Assembly (NCBI GenBank): GCA_963703235.1
Contig: OY969802.1
Coordinates: 248,001 to 312,000 of the forward strand
From: VRUE01 sp963703235
Lineage (GTDB): Bacteria; Actinomycetota; Thermoleophilia; Solirubrobacterales; 70-9
DNA length: 64,000 nt
Direction: 5' to 3'
The position numbers and the translations under genes are program-made. Shown here one piece after another: positions 35,941 through 44,952 of the stretch (its first letter is position 1; each line of letters opens with the position of its first letter). The notes under the pieces are model-generated. The model saw only the letters and a list, made by a program, of their open reading frames with translations, was not told the origin of the DNA and did not search any database.

Positions 35941-36945
35941 CTAATTCCCCCCGAACAGCGTCCCCTGCAGCCCGTCAAGCAGGCCGCTGGCGAGCGCGTG
36001 GTTGCCGCCCAGATTGAGGCGGTCGTTGCCGGTGCCGAGCAAGGCGTCGGCCCAGGCGGGCTCAGAGCCGGTTGCCCAGGCGTCGGGGTCCTCCTCCTCT
36101 TCCTCTTCCTCCTCCTCCGCGAGGTTCGCGGTGCTGGAGACGACCAGGCCTTTTTCGACCTGGGCGATGACACCGCAGAGGCGCGCGTCCCCGTCGTTCA
36201 TCTCCACTCCCATCCGGCAGGAACCCGCCAGCGCGACCGTCATGCGCAATTGCGGCAGGGCGAGCAGGAAGGCGGCCTCCGTGTCGAGGCGGGTCATCGT
36301 CGGCGTCTCGTCCGGGAAATGGCTGCGCTCCCAGCGCACCGCGGCGGCGAGCGGGGCAACGCCCTGCCGCAGCCATTCGGTGAGCCCATAAGGCGTACCC
36401 TCGCCCTCGTTTGGAGAGGCGACGAGCTGGCCGGCCAGTCGCATCGCCCTCAGCTGCCGTTCCAGCGTCGGATAGCTGACCACGCCGATGACTTTGGCCA
36501 GCTGGCTGAGCGAGCGGGGGTCGGTGGCGAGCGTTCGCAAGATCGTCGAGGACCAGCCGTCCGCCAGCGCTTTGATCGCCGTCTTGCCCGCGTCGCTGCC
36601 GAAGACCACCGGCCCCTCTGGCGCAGCCCGCAGCCAGTGTTCCAACGCGACCACGACCACGAGCAGGTCGCGGCCGGCGCCCGTCAAGGCGTACTCGGCG
36701 ATCCCCGGCGATCCGGCCCGTCCCTGTTTCGACATCAGGCCCTCCACTTCCAGGCCTTTGAGGTGCGCTCGCACCGTCGTCTGCGGCGCCGAGCCGTTGT
36801 CGCGGCGCAGCTCGGCAAGGCGCATCGGCCCGTTGGCGAGCTGGCGCAGGATCGTCCCGTTGAGGGGAACGGCCAAAAGGGCCAGGGCGCCGGATCCTGA
36901 GCGCGTCTCGCCCTGGCTCCGTTTCGAATGGGCACCCTGAGTCAA
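35941..36945 (-). CDS. Two-winged-helix regulator with SCP2-like C-terminus (copy 2)
   Basis: 334 aa from the TTG at 36945, about 10 bp after an AATAAT box; a TTG at 36954 would add three residues but lies too close to that box. Architecture as copy 1: winged helix (MRLAELRRDNGSAPQTTVRAH), second winged helix (DPRSLSQLAKVIGVVSYPT), and SCP2-like C-terminus (DAWATGSEPAWADALL, LGGNHALASGLLDGLQGTLF). A run of ten glutamates interrupts the last domain. It is divergent from the thioredoxin-like gene at 37063, with which it shares a 117-bp intergenic region. Probably a DNA-binding regulator; targets unknown. Confidence 0.75.
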   Translation of the reverse strand: MTQGAHSKRSQGETRSGSGALALLAVPLNGTILRQLANGPMRLAELRRDNGSAPQTTVRAHLKGLEVEGLMSKQGRAGSPGIAEYALTGAGRDLLVVVVALEHWLRAAPEGPVVFGSDAGKTAIKALADGWSSTILRTLATDPRSLSQLAKVIGVVSYPTLERQLRAMRLAGQLVASPNEGEGTPYGLTEWLRQGVAPLAAAVRWERSHFPDETPTMTRLDTEAAFLLALPQLRMTVALAGSCRMGVEMNDGDARLCGVIAQVEKGLVVSSTANLAEEEEEEEEEDPDAWATGSEPAWADALLGTGNDRLNLGGNHALASGLLDGLQGTLFGGN

Positions 36946-36954
36946 ACTAGACAA

Positions 36955-36999
36955 GATTATTGCAGGAAACGGGGGTCTTTAGGAATTCATTGAGTCTTA
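36955..36999 (-). promoter_or_regulatory. Upstream box shared by regulators 1 and 2 (copy 2)
   Basis: Minus-strand AGACTCAATGAATTCCTAAA then CCCCCGTTTCCTG and AATAATC, matching 35878-35925. It may contain the promoter and an operator. Confidence 0.5.
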
Positions 37000-37062
37000 A
37001 TGAAGAGGCAGGCCCGCGCCCAGATTCAAGCTCCGCGCCCGAGATGTCGAGTAAGCGGACCA

Positions 37063-37638
37063 ATGAGGGAGCAGCTCAACAGCAACCCCCTTGCCCAGCT
37101 CGCCTTGGTTGGCGTGCTGCTGGTCGCCGTCGGCTTCTTCGTCCTCTCGGGTGGGGGCGGCGGGGAAGAAGAAGCGGAATCGGGCGGGGCCTCGGCCGAA
37201 GCTACGCTCGGCGTCACCGACGCCGCCGAAGGCGGCGCGACCGCGGCCGTCGGCCTGCCGCCGCCTTCCTCGCTCGACGCGCCGCCGTTGCCGCGCCACG
37301 TCCTCCGCGCCTACGAGGCGAACCAAACGGTCGCGCTGCTCTTCGTCCGCGAGGGCGGCATCGACGACCGCCTGGTCAAGCGCGCGACCGAGGACATCGC
37401 CACCTTTCCCGACGTCTCGCTCTTCGTCGTTCCGGCCAACCGGATCTCCCGCTACGCGGAGATCAGCGAGGGCGTCGGGGTGCAGCGGGTGCCGGCGCTG
37501 GTCGTCGTCACCCCGAAGCGGCTGAAGCAGAGCGTCCCGACCGCCTCGGTCAGCTACGGCGTCCAGAGCCCGCAGAGCATCGAGCAGGCCGTCATCGACG
37601 CCGGCTACGAGGGCCCAACCGTCGACTACCACCCCTGA
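37063..37638 (+). CDS. Membrane-anchored thioredoxin-like protein lacking CxxC
   Basis: 191 aa from the ATG at 37063 (the frame is also open from 37000). One N-terminal helix (LAQLALVGVLLVAVGFFVL), an acidic/Gly-rich linker, then an approximately 110-residue domain with thioredoxin-fold features: TVALLFVREGG (strand), FPDVSLFVVPANRISRYAEI and VQRVPALVVVTPKRL, where the VPA resembles the cis-Pro loop. The active-site cysteines are absent; no cysteine is present in the domain. It is therefore not a redox enzyme and may act in binding. It sits among the winged-helix regulators and is followed convergently by the third one. Confidence 0.65.
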   Translation: MREQLNSNPLAQLALVGVLLVAVGFFVLSGGGGGEEEAESGGASAEATLGVTDAAEGGATAAVGLPPPSSLDAPPLPRHVLRAYEANQTVALLFVREGGIDDRLVKRATEDIATFPDVSLFVVPANRISRYAEISEGVGVQRVPALVVVTPKRLKQSVPTASVSYGVQSPQSIEQAVIDAGYEGPTVDYHP

Positions 37639-37656
37639 GCGGGGCGCCGGAGGGCG

Positions 37657-38727
37657 CTATCGTCGCGGCGGCGAGTTCGGCACGCCGAACAAGGCGCGGT
37701 GCAAGCTGTTGAGCAGCACTCCGGCGAGAAGGCGATCTCCGCTGGTCCGGACGCGTTTCGCGTCCGGTTCGATGATGGTGTCGAGCCAGTCTTCGACCGA
37801 TCCGGTGGCCAAGGCGTCGACGTTCTCGTCAAGGCCGGCGGCACCGGAGAGAAGCCGACCTGCCTCGACCCGGATGGTCACTCCGACCACCCCGGTCGCA
37901 CCGGCGCTCTCGAGCTCGACGCCGAGACTGCACGAGCCATTCAGCCTCTCGGAAAGGTGGGCGGGCAGCTCGACCAGGGGCAGCGTAAGCAGGAAGGCCG
38001 TCTCGATGTCAAGGCTGTCGATTGGCGCCCGCCCGGCCCTCGGATAGCGATGCTCCATCCTCGCCGCGATCGCCAGCGGCGCGATCGCTTCGCGCAGCCA
38101 ATCGGTGGCCGCGTAGCGTGTCTCGCCGTCGGCGCTTCGGCGCGCTTCGGCCAAGCCGGTCCCCGCCAGCCATCTGACGCGTTCGGCGATCGCCTCAGCC
38201 TCCATGCCCGGGATGCGCTGCTCCAGCTCCGCCACCGTCAGCGGTTTGGCGGCCAGCGCGTGAACGACGGTGGAGGACCAGCCAAAGACCAGGGCCAGCA
38301 GGGCTTCCGAGGCCTCCTGTTCTCCGATCTCATATGGGCCCTCGGGCGAGCTGGCCAGCCATCGCTCCAAGGCGAGGGCCAGGAAGGCCCCCTGCGCGCC
38401 CTCTGGAGTAGCTCGCATCTGCGGTTCTGCGGCGACTGGCTCTCGATCGAGCTCAGCTTCGGGTATGCCGATCGTCTCAGCCTCCTCGTCGATCTCCTCA
38501 GCGAGGTCGACCTCGGCTTTCTCAGCGGCTTCGGACTCGGCGACAAGCTCCGCCGCCCACTCGCCGTCCTCGGAGAGCCGAGTTTCCGAATTGACCGCCT
38601 CCAGCATCCGCAGCAAGACATCGAAGTCGACGGTGCTGGTTAAGAAGAGCATCGTCAACAGCCCAGCTCGTGCCCTGAATTCCCTCTCGGCTACGTCGGC
38701 CCCGGTCAACTCGGCCGATTGTGTCAC
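37657..38727 (-). CDS. Divergent regulator-like paralogue with SCP2-like C-terminus (copy 3)
   Basis: 356 aa from a GTG at 38727. The N-terminal winged helix of copies 1 and 2 is missing or unrecognisable, replaced by EFRARAGLLTMLFLTSTVDF and a long acidic segment (EAAEKAEVDLAEEIDEEAE). The second winged helix remains (AKPLTVAELEQRIPGMEAEA, ETRYAATDWLREAIAPLA), and so does the SCP2-like part (LDENVDALATGSVEDWLDTI, SGDRLLAGVLLNSLHRALFG). It immediately precedes, divergently, the pilB operon, so a role in pilus regulation is possible but unproven. Confidence 0.65.
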   Translation of the reverse strand: MTQSAELTGADVAEREFRARAGLLTMLFLTSTVDFDVLLRMLEAVNSETRLSEDGEWAAELVAESEAAEKAEVDLAEEIDEEAETIGIPEAELDREPVAAEPQMRATPEGAQGAFLALALERWLASSPEGPYEIGEQEASEALLALVFGWSSTVVHALAAKPLTVAELEQRIPGMEAEAIAERVRWLAGTGLAEARRSADGETRYAATDWLREAIAPLAIAARMEHRYPRAGRAPIDSLDIETAFLLTLPLVELPAHLSERLNGSCSLGVELESAGATGVVGVTIRVEAGRLLSGAAGLDENVDALATGSVEDWLDTIIEPDAKRVRTSGDRLLAGVLLNSLHRALFGVPNSPPRR

Positions 38728-38871
38728 GCCGAGGCCCTTTTTGGGAACTAAACGAGTCGCAGGGGCGAGCCGGCCACCGCTCTGAAGGTGGGGTCGGCGC
38801 CGCGAGCCACGGATTCGGGTGCCCGCGATTCAAGCCGCCTGTCGAACCTGTCGAGCTAGTTAGACGGAAGT

Positions 38872-40671
38872 ATGAGCATGGATCCAAGAGACTTTCCGAG
38901 CCACCTGCGACCGGTCCCCGAATCCGGCGACTCGACCGCGCCGGCGCTGGACCCGCGTGGGGGCGGCACGCCCGGGCTGACGCCGCCGCTGGCGCGCGGC
39001 CGCTCCAGCGGCTTCGTCACCGACGTCCTCGTCGACCTCGGCTTCGTCGGCGACGAGGTGGCGCGCGCGGCGATCGAGCAGGCCCGCACCGCCGGTCGCC
39101 CCCCGGAGCGGCTGCTGGTCGAGCAAGGCGCCATCACCGCCGACCAGCTCTCGCGCGCGGTGGCCGAGCGCTACGGCCTCGACCACGTCGACCTCTCCGC
39201 CTACCAGGTCGACATGGCTGCCGCCAACCTGATCTCGGTCAACACGGCGCGCCGCTACCGGGCGCTGCCGGTCGGCTTCGTCGACCAGGAAACGCTGCTG
39301 GTCGCGATGGCCGACCCGACCAACGTGCTGGCCGTCGACGACATCCAGATCGCCACCGCGCTCGACTGCCGCGTCGCGGTCGCCGCCGAGGAGGACATCG
39401 AGTCCCTGATCGGCCGCCTCAACACCCTGCAGAGCGCGGTCAGCGAGGCGGTCACCGAAGGCGAAGAGGCCGACGAAGACGAGCTGGCCGAAGTCGCCGA
39501 CATCGAAGTCAGCGCCGAAGACGCGCCGGTCATCAAACTCGTCTACAGCATCCTCGGCCAGGCGGTGGGGGAGGGGGCCTCCGATGTCCACTTCGAGCCC
39601 GGTGAGGGGGAGATGCGGGTCCGCTTCCGGGTCGACGGAGTCCTGCGCGAGGCCGCCCACGTGCCGAAACGGATGGTCAGCGCGGTCGTCTCCCGGGTCA
39701 AGATCATGAGCGACCTCAACATCGCCGAGAAGCGGGTGCCGCAGGACGGCCGCGTCAGCGTCACCGTCGAGGACCGCCGCGTCGACCTCCGTATCACCAC
39801 CTTGCCGACCCAGCGCGGCGAGGGGGCGACGATCCGCATCCTCGACAAGGACAACGCCCAGCACTCGCTCGACGAGCTGGGTATGGACGCGTCCGGGCGC
39901 GAGCGCTTCGAGGCCTCCTTCCGCCAGGCCTACGGGGCGGTGCTGGTCACCGGCCCGACCGGCTCGGGCAAGAGCACGACCCTCTACGCGGCTCTGCAGA
40001 CGCTGAACCAGGTCGAGAAGAACATCATCACGATCGAGGACCCGGTCGAGTACCGCCTGCAGGGGATCAACCAGATCAACGTCAACCGCGCCGCCGGCCT
40101 CGACTTCGCCACCGGCCTGCGCTCGATCCTGCGCGCCGACCCCGACATCGTGATGGTCGGCGAGGTGCGCGACGGCGAGACGGCGCGGATTGCGATCGAG
40201 GCGGCGCTGACCGGCCACATGATGCTGACCACCTTGCACACCAACGACGCGCCGGGCGCGATCACCCGCCTGACCAAGATGGGGATCGAGGCCTTCCTCA
40301 CCGCCTCGGCGGTCGACTGCGTGGTCGCCCAGCGGCTGGCCCGCAAGCTCTGCGCCCACTGCAAGCAGCGCACGATCGTCAGGCCGGAGGCGTTGGCCGA
40401 GGCCGACATCCGGGTCGGCGGCGAGCTCGAGGCCTACGAACCGGTCGGCTGCAGCCGCTGCAACCAGAGTGGCTACAAGGGCCGGGTCGGGCTCTTCTCG
40501 GTGATGCAGATGAGCGAGCGGATCAAGGAGATGGCGATCGAGCACGCGGCGGAGGCCGAGATCGCCACCGTGGCCCGCGAGGAGGGGATGCTGACCCTGC
40601 GCGAGGACGGCGTGGTCAAGATCCGCGGCGGCCTCACCAGCCTCGAGGAGGTGCTCCGTGTCACTGCTTAG
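38872..40671 (+). CDS. pilB: Type IV pilus assembly ATPase PilB
   Basis: 599 aa with the GspE/PilB architecture: N-terminal MshEN-like domain (about 50-180), Asp box ASDVHFEP (236-243), Walker A GPTGSGKST (361-369), Walker B DPDIVMVGEVRD (423-434), His box (453-460), and a tetracysteine zinc site (C494, C497, C527, C530). It powers pilin polymerisation at the inner membrane. The N-terminal 45 residues are proline-rich and disordered. ATG start at 38872, preceded by TAGACGGAAGT. It is followed by a 49-base palindrome and then pilT and pilC. Confidence 0.93.
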   Translation: MSMDPRDFPSHLRPVPESGDSTAPALDPRGGGTPGLTPPLARGRSSGFVTDVLVDLGFVGDEVARAAIEQARTAGRPPERLLVEQGAITADQLSRAVAERYGLDHVDLSAYQVDMAAANLISVNTARRYRALPVGFVDQETLLVAMADPTNVLAVDDIQIATALDCRVAVAAEEDIESLIGRLNTLQSAVSEAVTEGEEADEDELAEVADIEVSAEDAPVIKLVYSILGQAVGEGASDVHFEPGEGEMRVRFRVDGVLREAAHVPKRMVSAVVSRVKIMSDLNIAEKRVPQDGRVSVTVEDRRVDLRITTLPTQRGEGATIRILDKDNAQHSLDELGMDASGRERFEASFRQAYGAVLVTGPTGSGKSTTLYAALQTLNQVEKNIITIEDPVEYRLQGINQINVNRAAGLDFATGLRSILRADPDIVMVGEVRDGETARIAIEAALTGHMMLTTLHTNDAPGAITRLTKMGIEAFLTASAVDCVVAQRLARKLCAHCKQRTIVRPEALAEADIRVGGELEAYEPVGCSRCNQSGYKGRVGLFSVMQMSERIKEMAIEHAAEAEIATVAREEGMLTLREDGVVKIRGGLTSLEEVLRVTA

Positions 40672-40674
40672 CTC

Positions 40675-40723
40675 GACGAGCCGTGAGTTATGCACCCCAT
40701 GGGTGCTCAACTCACGGCTCGTC
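40675..40723. repeat. 49-base palindrome (copy 1), after pilB
   Basis: Arms of 23 bases (two mismatches) around CAT; starts GACGAGCCGTGAGTTATGC, three bases after the pilB stop. The 3' arm is identical to the copy at 57548-57596. It can form a very stable hairpin between pilB and pilT. Confidence 0.9.
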
Positions 40724-40758
40724 TGGTCTAAAGGGATCGGGGCGGGGGGTCGATCTAG

Positions 40759-41977
40759 GTGAGCATGGACTTCGACTTCGCAGCGGTTCTCGCCCGCATG
40801 GTCGAGGTGCGCGCCTCGGACGTGCACCTGACGGCCGGCGCGCCGCCCTCGATGCGCGACAAGGGCAAGATCGAGCCGATGGAGGGCTTTCCGGTCCTCA
40901 CCGGGCAGGAGACCCGCGAGGTCGTCTACAGCATCCTCAACGACGACCAGCGCAAACGCTTCGAGAACGAGAAACAGCTCGACTTCGCCTACGCGATCCC
41001 CGGCGTCGCCCGCTTCCGCGTCAACTGCTTCTTCCAGCGCGGCTCGGTCAGCGCCGCCTTCCGCCTCGTCCCGCAGGACATCCCCGGCCTCGACTCGCTC
41101 AAGGTGCCGCAGGTGCTGCGCGAGCTGGCCTCCAAACCGCGCGGCTTCGTGCTGGTCACCGGCCCGACCGGCTCCGGCAAGAGCACGACCCTGGCGGCGA
41201 TGATCGACGTGATCAACCAAGAGCGCCAGGACCACATCCTCACGATCGAGGATCCGATCGAGTTCCTGCACCAGCACAAACGCTCGATCGTCAACCAGCG
41301 CGAGGTGGGCTCCGACGCATTCGACTTCGCGCTCGGCCTGCGCGCCGCCCTGCGAGAGGACCCCGACGTGATCCTGGTCGGCGAGATGCGCGACCTGGAG
41401 ACGATCTCGACCGCGTTGACGGCGGCCGAGACCGGCCACCTCGTCTTCGCCACCTTGCACACCCAGTCGACCGCGCAGACGGTCGACCGCATCATCGACG
41501 TCTTCCCGCCTCAGCAGCAGGGCCAGGTGCGGACCCAGCTCTCGATCGCCCTGCAGGGGATCGTCACCCAGCAGCTGCTGCCGACCACCGACGGCATGGG
41601 CCGCGTCGTCGCCACCGAGGTGCTGGTGCCGACGCCGGCGATCCGCAACCTGATCCGCGAGGGCAAGACGCACCAGAATCTACGCCGCCGTGCAGACCTC
41701 CGGCGCCGTCGGCATGCAGACGATGGACGCCGACCTGGCGCGCCTGGTGCGGGCCGGGACGATCACCCGCTCCCTGGCCGAACAGCGCGCCTCGGTCCCC
41801 GAGGAGCTGAAACGATTGCTCGGCGGAGCTCCAGTGGCGCCCGCCGCGCTGCAGGATGCCGGCGCGATGCAGCCGCCGGCGCGGCCCGCCCCTGCTGCTG
41901 CGCCTCCACCGCCGCCTGTTGCCACGACCCCGCCTCCGCCGGCCCCCGCACCTCCCGCCTACACTCAGGGCGGCTGA
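40759..41977 (+). pseudogene. pilT: PilT-type retraction ATPase with a one-base frameshift
   Basis: The first 306 residues are a typical PilT: SDVHLTAGAPPSMRDKG, Walker A GPTGSGKST (135-143), HILTIEDPIEFLHQHK, ILVGEMRDLETI and GIVTQQLLPTTDG. At 41677-41678 an extra A (CACCAGAATCTACGCC instead of CACCAGATCTACGCC) shifts the frame. The correct continuation (IYAAVQTSGAVGMQTMDADL, then TRSLAEQRASVPEELKRLL) is in another frame and ends at 41977, just before pilC, after a Pro/Ala-rich tail. Read without correction, the frame runs nonsensically to 42261, inside pilC. This is either a real mutation or a sequence error. GTG start at 40759. Confidence 0.85.
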
Positions 41978-41980
41978 CGC

Positions 41981-43225
41981 ATGGCCGGCGCGACCACCTT
42001 CGCCTTCCGGGCGATGGACCTGGCCGGGGCGGCAACCGCCGGCGAGGTCGAAGCCGACTCGAAGGCGCAGGTCACCGACCAGCTGCGCCAGCGCGGCCTG
42101 ATCGTCCTCGACGTCTCCGAGAAGAGCGCTCCGATGGCGATCGAGGACTTCTTCAAGCGCTGGAAAAGCGTCGACATGCGCGAGCTGGCGGTCTTCTCGC
42201 GCCAGTTCGCGACCCTGGTCGCCTCGGGGATGCCGATGCTGCGCACCCTGCACACCCTTGAGGAGCAGACCCAGGACGAGAAGATCAAAGAGGCCGTTGC
42301 CGGCGTCCGCGCCGACGTCGAGGCCGGCAGCACCCTGGAGCAGGCGATGGAGCGCCACCCCGACGTCTTCGATCGCCTCTTCTGCGCCATGGTCCGCTCC
42401 GGCGAGCAGTCGGGCCGGCTCGAGGACGCTCTCGACCGAATCGCCTACCAGGTGGAGAAGGCCGACGCCCTCAGGCGCCAGGTGAAATCGGCGATGATGT
42501 ACCCGATCCTCGTCTTCGGCTTCGCCCTTGTGGCGTTGCTCGCGATCGTCACCTTCATCATTCCCGTCTTCGCCAAGATCTTCGAAGAATTGGCCGAGGA
42601 AAACCCCGGCGAGAGCTCGGCGCTGCCGCTTCCAACTCAGGTCTGCGTGATGGCTTCCGACGCGATCACCGGCTACTGGTTCATCATCCTGCCGGCGACC
42701 GTGATCGGGGCCGTCCTCTTCTTCCGCTGGAAGAAGACCGAGAAGGGGAAGAACAGCTGGGAGCGCTTCCTGCTGCGAGTCCCATTCAAAATCGGCGACG
42801 TGATCCAGAAGATCGCGCTCGCCCGCTGGTCGCGCACCTTCTCGGGCTCGGTCTCGGCCGGCGTGCCGATGCTGCAGTCGATCAAACTCACCGGCGAAAC
42901 CGCCGGCAACGTCGTCATCGAGCAGGCCATGGACGAGGTCTACTCCTCTGCCAAGCGAGGCGGCTCGCTGGCCGGCCCGATCCAACGGGAGCCGATCTTC
43001 CCACCGATGGTCGGCCACATGGTCGCGGTCGGCGAGGAGACCGGCCAGCTCGAAAACATGCTGGCCAAAATCGCCGACTTCTACGAGACCGAGGTCGACG
43101 CCAAGATCAAAGCCCTCACCTCCCTGATCGAGCCGCTGATGATCGTCTTCGTCGGCGGCATCGTCGGCTTCATCGTGATCGCGATGTACCTGCCGATCTT
43201 CAGCCTCTACGACAAGGTCGGCTGA
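41981..43225 (+). CDS. pilC: Type IV pilus platform protein PilC
   Basis: 414 aa GspF/PilC family protein with two T2SSF domains: RELAVFSRQFATLVASGMPM at about 67 and LARWSRTFSGSVSAGVPML at about 284, each followed by the conserved GEQSG/GEETGQLE motif, and three transmembrane helices (about 165-195, 225-245, 380-405). It forms the inner-membrane platform that couples PilB/PilT to the pilus. Starts three bases after the corrected pilT stop. Confidence 0.93.
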   Translation: MAGATTFAFRAMDLAGAATAGEVEADSKAQVTDQLRQRGLIVLDVSEKSAPMAIEDFFKRWKSVDMRELAVFSRQFATLVASGMPMLRTLHTLEEQTQDEKIKEAVAGVRADVEAGSTLEQAMERHPDVFDRLFCAMVRSGEQSGRLEDALDRIAYQVEKADALRRQVKSAMMYPILVFGFALVALLAIVTFIIPVFAKIFEELAEENPGESSALPLPTQVCVMASDAITGYWFIILPATVIGAVLFFRWKKTEKGKNSWERFLLRVPFKIGDVIQKIALARWSRTFSGSVSAGVPMLQSIKLTGETAGNVVIEQAMDEVYSSAKRGGSLAGPIQREPIFPPMVGHMVAVGEETGQLENMLAKIADFYETEVDAKIKALTSLIEPLMIVFVGGIVGFIVIAMYLPIFSLYDKVG

Positions 43226-43246
43226 TCGGATACGAGCGCCGGACCG

Positions 43247-43729
43247 CTACGGTCCCAGCGCGCCGATGGGGATGACCTGGGCTCCGTCTTCGCGGACGAA
43301 CCCGTAGCCGGTGGCGACGATGACACCGAGTACAGCCGGCTCCCCTGATCTCGTCGTGTCGATCCGGTCGGCGAACTTCGCCAGATTCGCGGCGGCCTCG
43401 TCGATCGCAGCTTCTCCGCCAAGTTTGACCTCGAAGGCGCCCCACCCGCCGGGAGTCTCGACGACCACGTCGACCTCCAGGTCGCTGTTGTCCTGGTAGT
43501 AGAAGACATGCCCTCCAAGGGCCTGGGCGTAGACGCGAAGGTCCCTGACGACGAGGGACTCGAAGAGGAACCCAAGGAGACTGAGATCATGCAGCAGCGC
43601 AGTCGTGTCGGCTGCCATCGCGGCTACTGCTCGGCGGGTTGGGTCGAACCGGCAAGGATGAACTGGCCGGGCCGCTTGCGTTCGTCGACGGCGCGAAGTC
43701 AGCCGGTTGAGGCATGCGCGAATCGGCAA
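43247..43729 (-). pseudogene. C-terminal remnant of a DUF4143-type ATPase
   Basis: Only the last approximately 120 residues of the family are present: LLGFLFESLVVRDLRVYAQA, YYQDNSDLEVDVVVE and GAFEVKLGG, the PD-(D/E)xK-like DUF4143 end. The P-loop ATPase part is missing. The remnant diverges from the intact, different family member at 43774. Confidence 0.75.
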
Positions 43730-43738
43730 GGTTCGTCC

Positions 43739-43766
43739 TTGTAAATCTAAAGCCGTACTTTATGAT
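43739..43766 (+). promoter_or_regulatory. Candidate promoter of the AAA/DUF4143 gene
   Basis: TTGTAA (43739-43744) and TATGAT (43761-43766) with a 16-bp spacer. Transcription would begin next to the ATG at 43774, implying a leaderless mRNA. Confidence 0.4.
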
Positions 43767-43773
43767 TGCAAGG

Positions 43774-44952
43774 ATGATCACGCGGAGAATTAGCGCGCTG
43801 GTAGAGCAGTCTCTTGCGCGCGCCCCTGCTGTCGTACTGATCGGGCCACGGCAATCGGGCAAGACCACGCTGGCGCTGGCCTTAGCGGAGCGCCGCGCAG
43901 CCACCTATCTCGATCTGGAGTCCGAGGCCGACCGCGCTCGGCTTGCGGAGCCGGATCTCTACTTCGCGGATCACGCGAACGAGCTGGTGATTCTCGACGA
44001 GATACAGCGACTGCCCGGCCTTTTCGAGACCCTGCGCGGGACCATCGACCAAGGCAGGAGAGAGGGTAAGGGGGTCGGCAGGTTCCTCCTGCTCGGCTCC
44101 GCCGGGGTCGATCTGCTCGCCCAAGCCGGGGAGACGCTCGCCGGTCGCGTTTCGATCATGGAGTTGGGCCCATTCGATATCAGCGAGCTCGACCCGCGGG
44201 AGCTCGATCGCCTCTGGGTCCGCGGCGGTTTTCCCGACAGCTTCCTCGCCTCAGACGATGCGGCGAGCCTGCAATGGCGGCGCGACTTCATACGCACCTA
44301 CCTGGAGCGCGATATCCCGCAGCTCGGCCCGCGGATCCCGGCCGAGACGCTGCGCAGGCTCTGGACGATGCTCGCCCATCAGCAGGGCGGCCTTTTGAAT
44401 GCCGCCCAGCTCGCCCGCGGCCTCGGAGTAAGCGGCGCCACCATTGGTCATTACCTCGACCTGATGGTCGACCTGCTGCTGGTCAGGAGGCTGCCTCCTC
44501 GGCTGACGAACGTCGGCAAGCGCCTGGTTCGCTCCCCCAAGGTCTACGTTCGCGACAGCGGCCTCGTGCACGCCCTGCTCCGACTGGGCGACAAGGAGGC
44601 GCTGCTCGGACACCCGGTCGCCGGAACGAGCTGGGAGGGCATGGTGATAGAGAACATCGCCGCGATCGTCGACGGCGCCGCCGAGATCGGCTTCTATCGG
44701 ACGAGCGGAGGGGCCGAGGTCGACCTCGTCTTCTCTTGGCCGGAGGGGAGCGAGTGGGCGGTGGAGATCAAACGCACCTCATCGCCGAAACTCGGCAAGG
44801 GGCTGCGTTCCGCTTTGCTGGACATCGCGCCGGAGAGATCGTTCATCGTCTACCCAGGGGGTGAGCGTTTCCGCCTCGGCGCCGAGACCGAGGCCATCTC
44901 TGTGGGCGAGCTGTGCCACCTCATCGACGAGAGGATGTCCCGAACGTCATAG
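43774..44952 (+). CDS. P-loop ATPase with DUF4143 domain
   Basis: 392 aa from the ATG at 43774 (MITRRISALVEQ; ATG 43762 is an alternative). Walker A GPRQSGKTTLA, Walker B ELVILDEIQRLPGLF, sensor segment FLLLGSAGVDLL, then winged-helix region (LARGLGVSGATIGHYLDLM) and the DUF4143 end (VYVRDSGLVHALLRL, TSWEGMVIENIAAI, GAEVDLVFSWPEGSEWAVEIK). The family is widespread, often in mobile or defence-associated contexts; its biochemical role is unknown. Together with the remnant upstream it interrupts the pilus locus. Confidence 0.85.
   Translation: MITRRISALVEQSLARAPAVVLIGPRQSGKTTLALALAERRAATYLDLESEADRARLAEPDLYFADHANELVILDEIQRLPGLFETLRGTIDQGRREGKGVGRFLLLGSAGVDLLAQAGETLAGRVSIMELGPFDISELDPRELDRLWVRGGFPDSFLASDDAASLQWRRDFIRTYLERDIPQLGPRIPAETLRRLWTMLAHQQGGLLNAAQLARGLGVSGATIGHYLDLMVDLLLVRRLPPRLTNVGKRLVRSPKVYVRDSGLVHALLRLGDKEALLGHPVAGTSWEGMVIENIAAIVDGAAEIGFYRTSGGAEVDLVFSWPEGSEWAVEIKRTSSPKLGKGLRSALLDIAPERSFIVYPGGERFRLGAETEAISVGELCHLIDERMSRTS

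Noticed and set aside
38860..41673. 937-codon open frame on the minus strand over pilB and pilT
   Set aside because: Antisense shadow of two strongly conserved genes with His/Asp/Arg-rich nonsense composition.
41671..41690. Programmed frameshifting in pilT
   Set aside because: No slippery heptamer or downstream pseudoknot was visible, and PilT is not known to need it; a simple insertion or sequence error is more likely.
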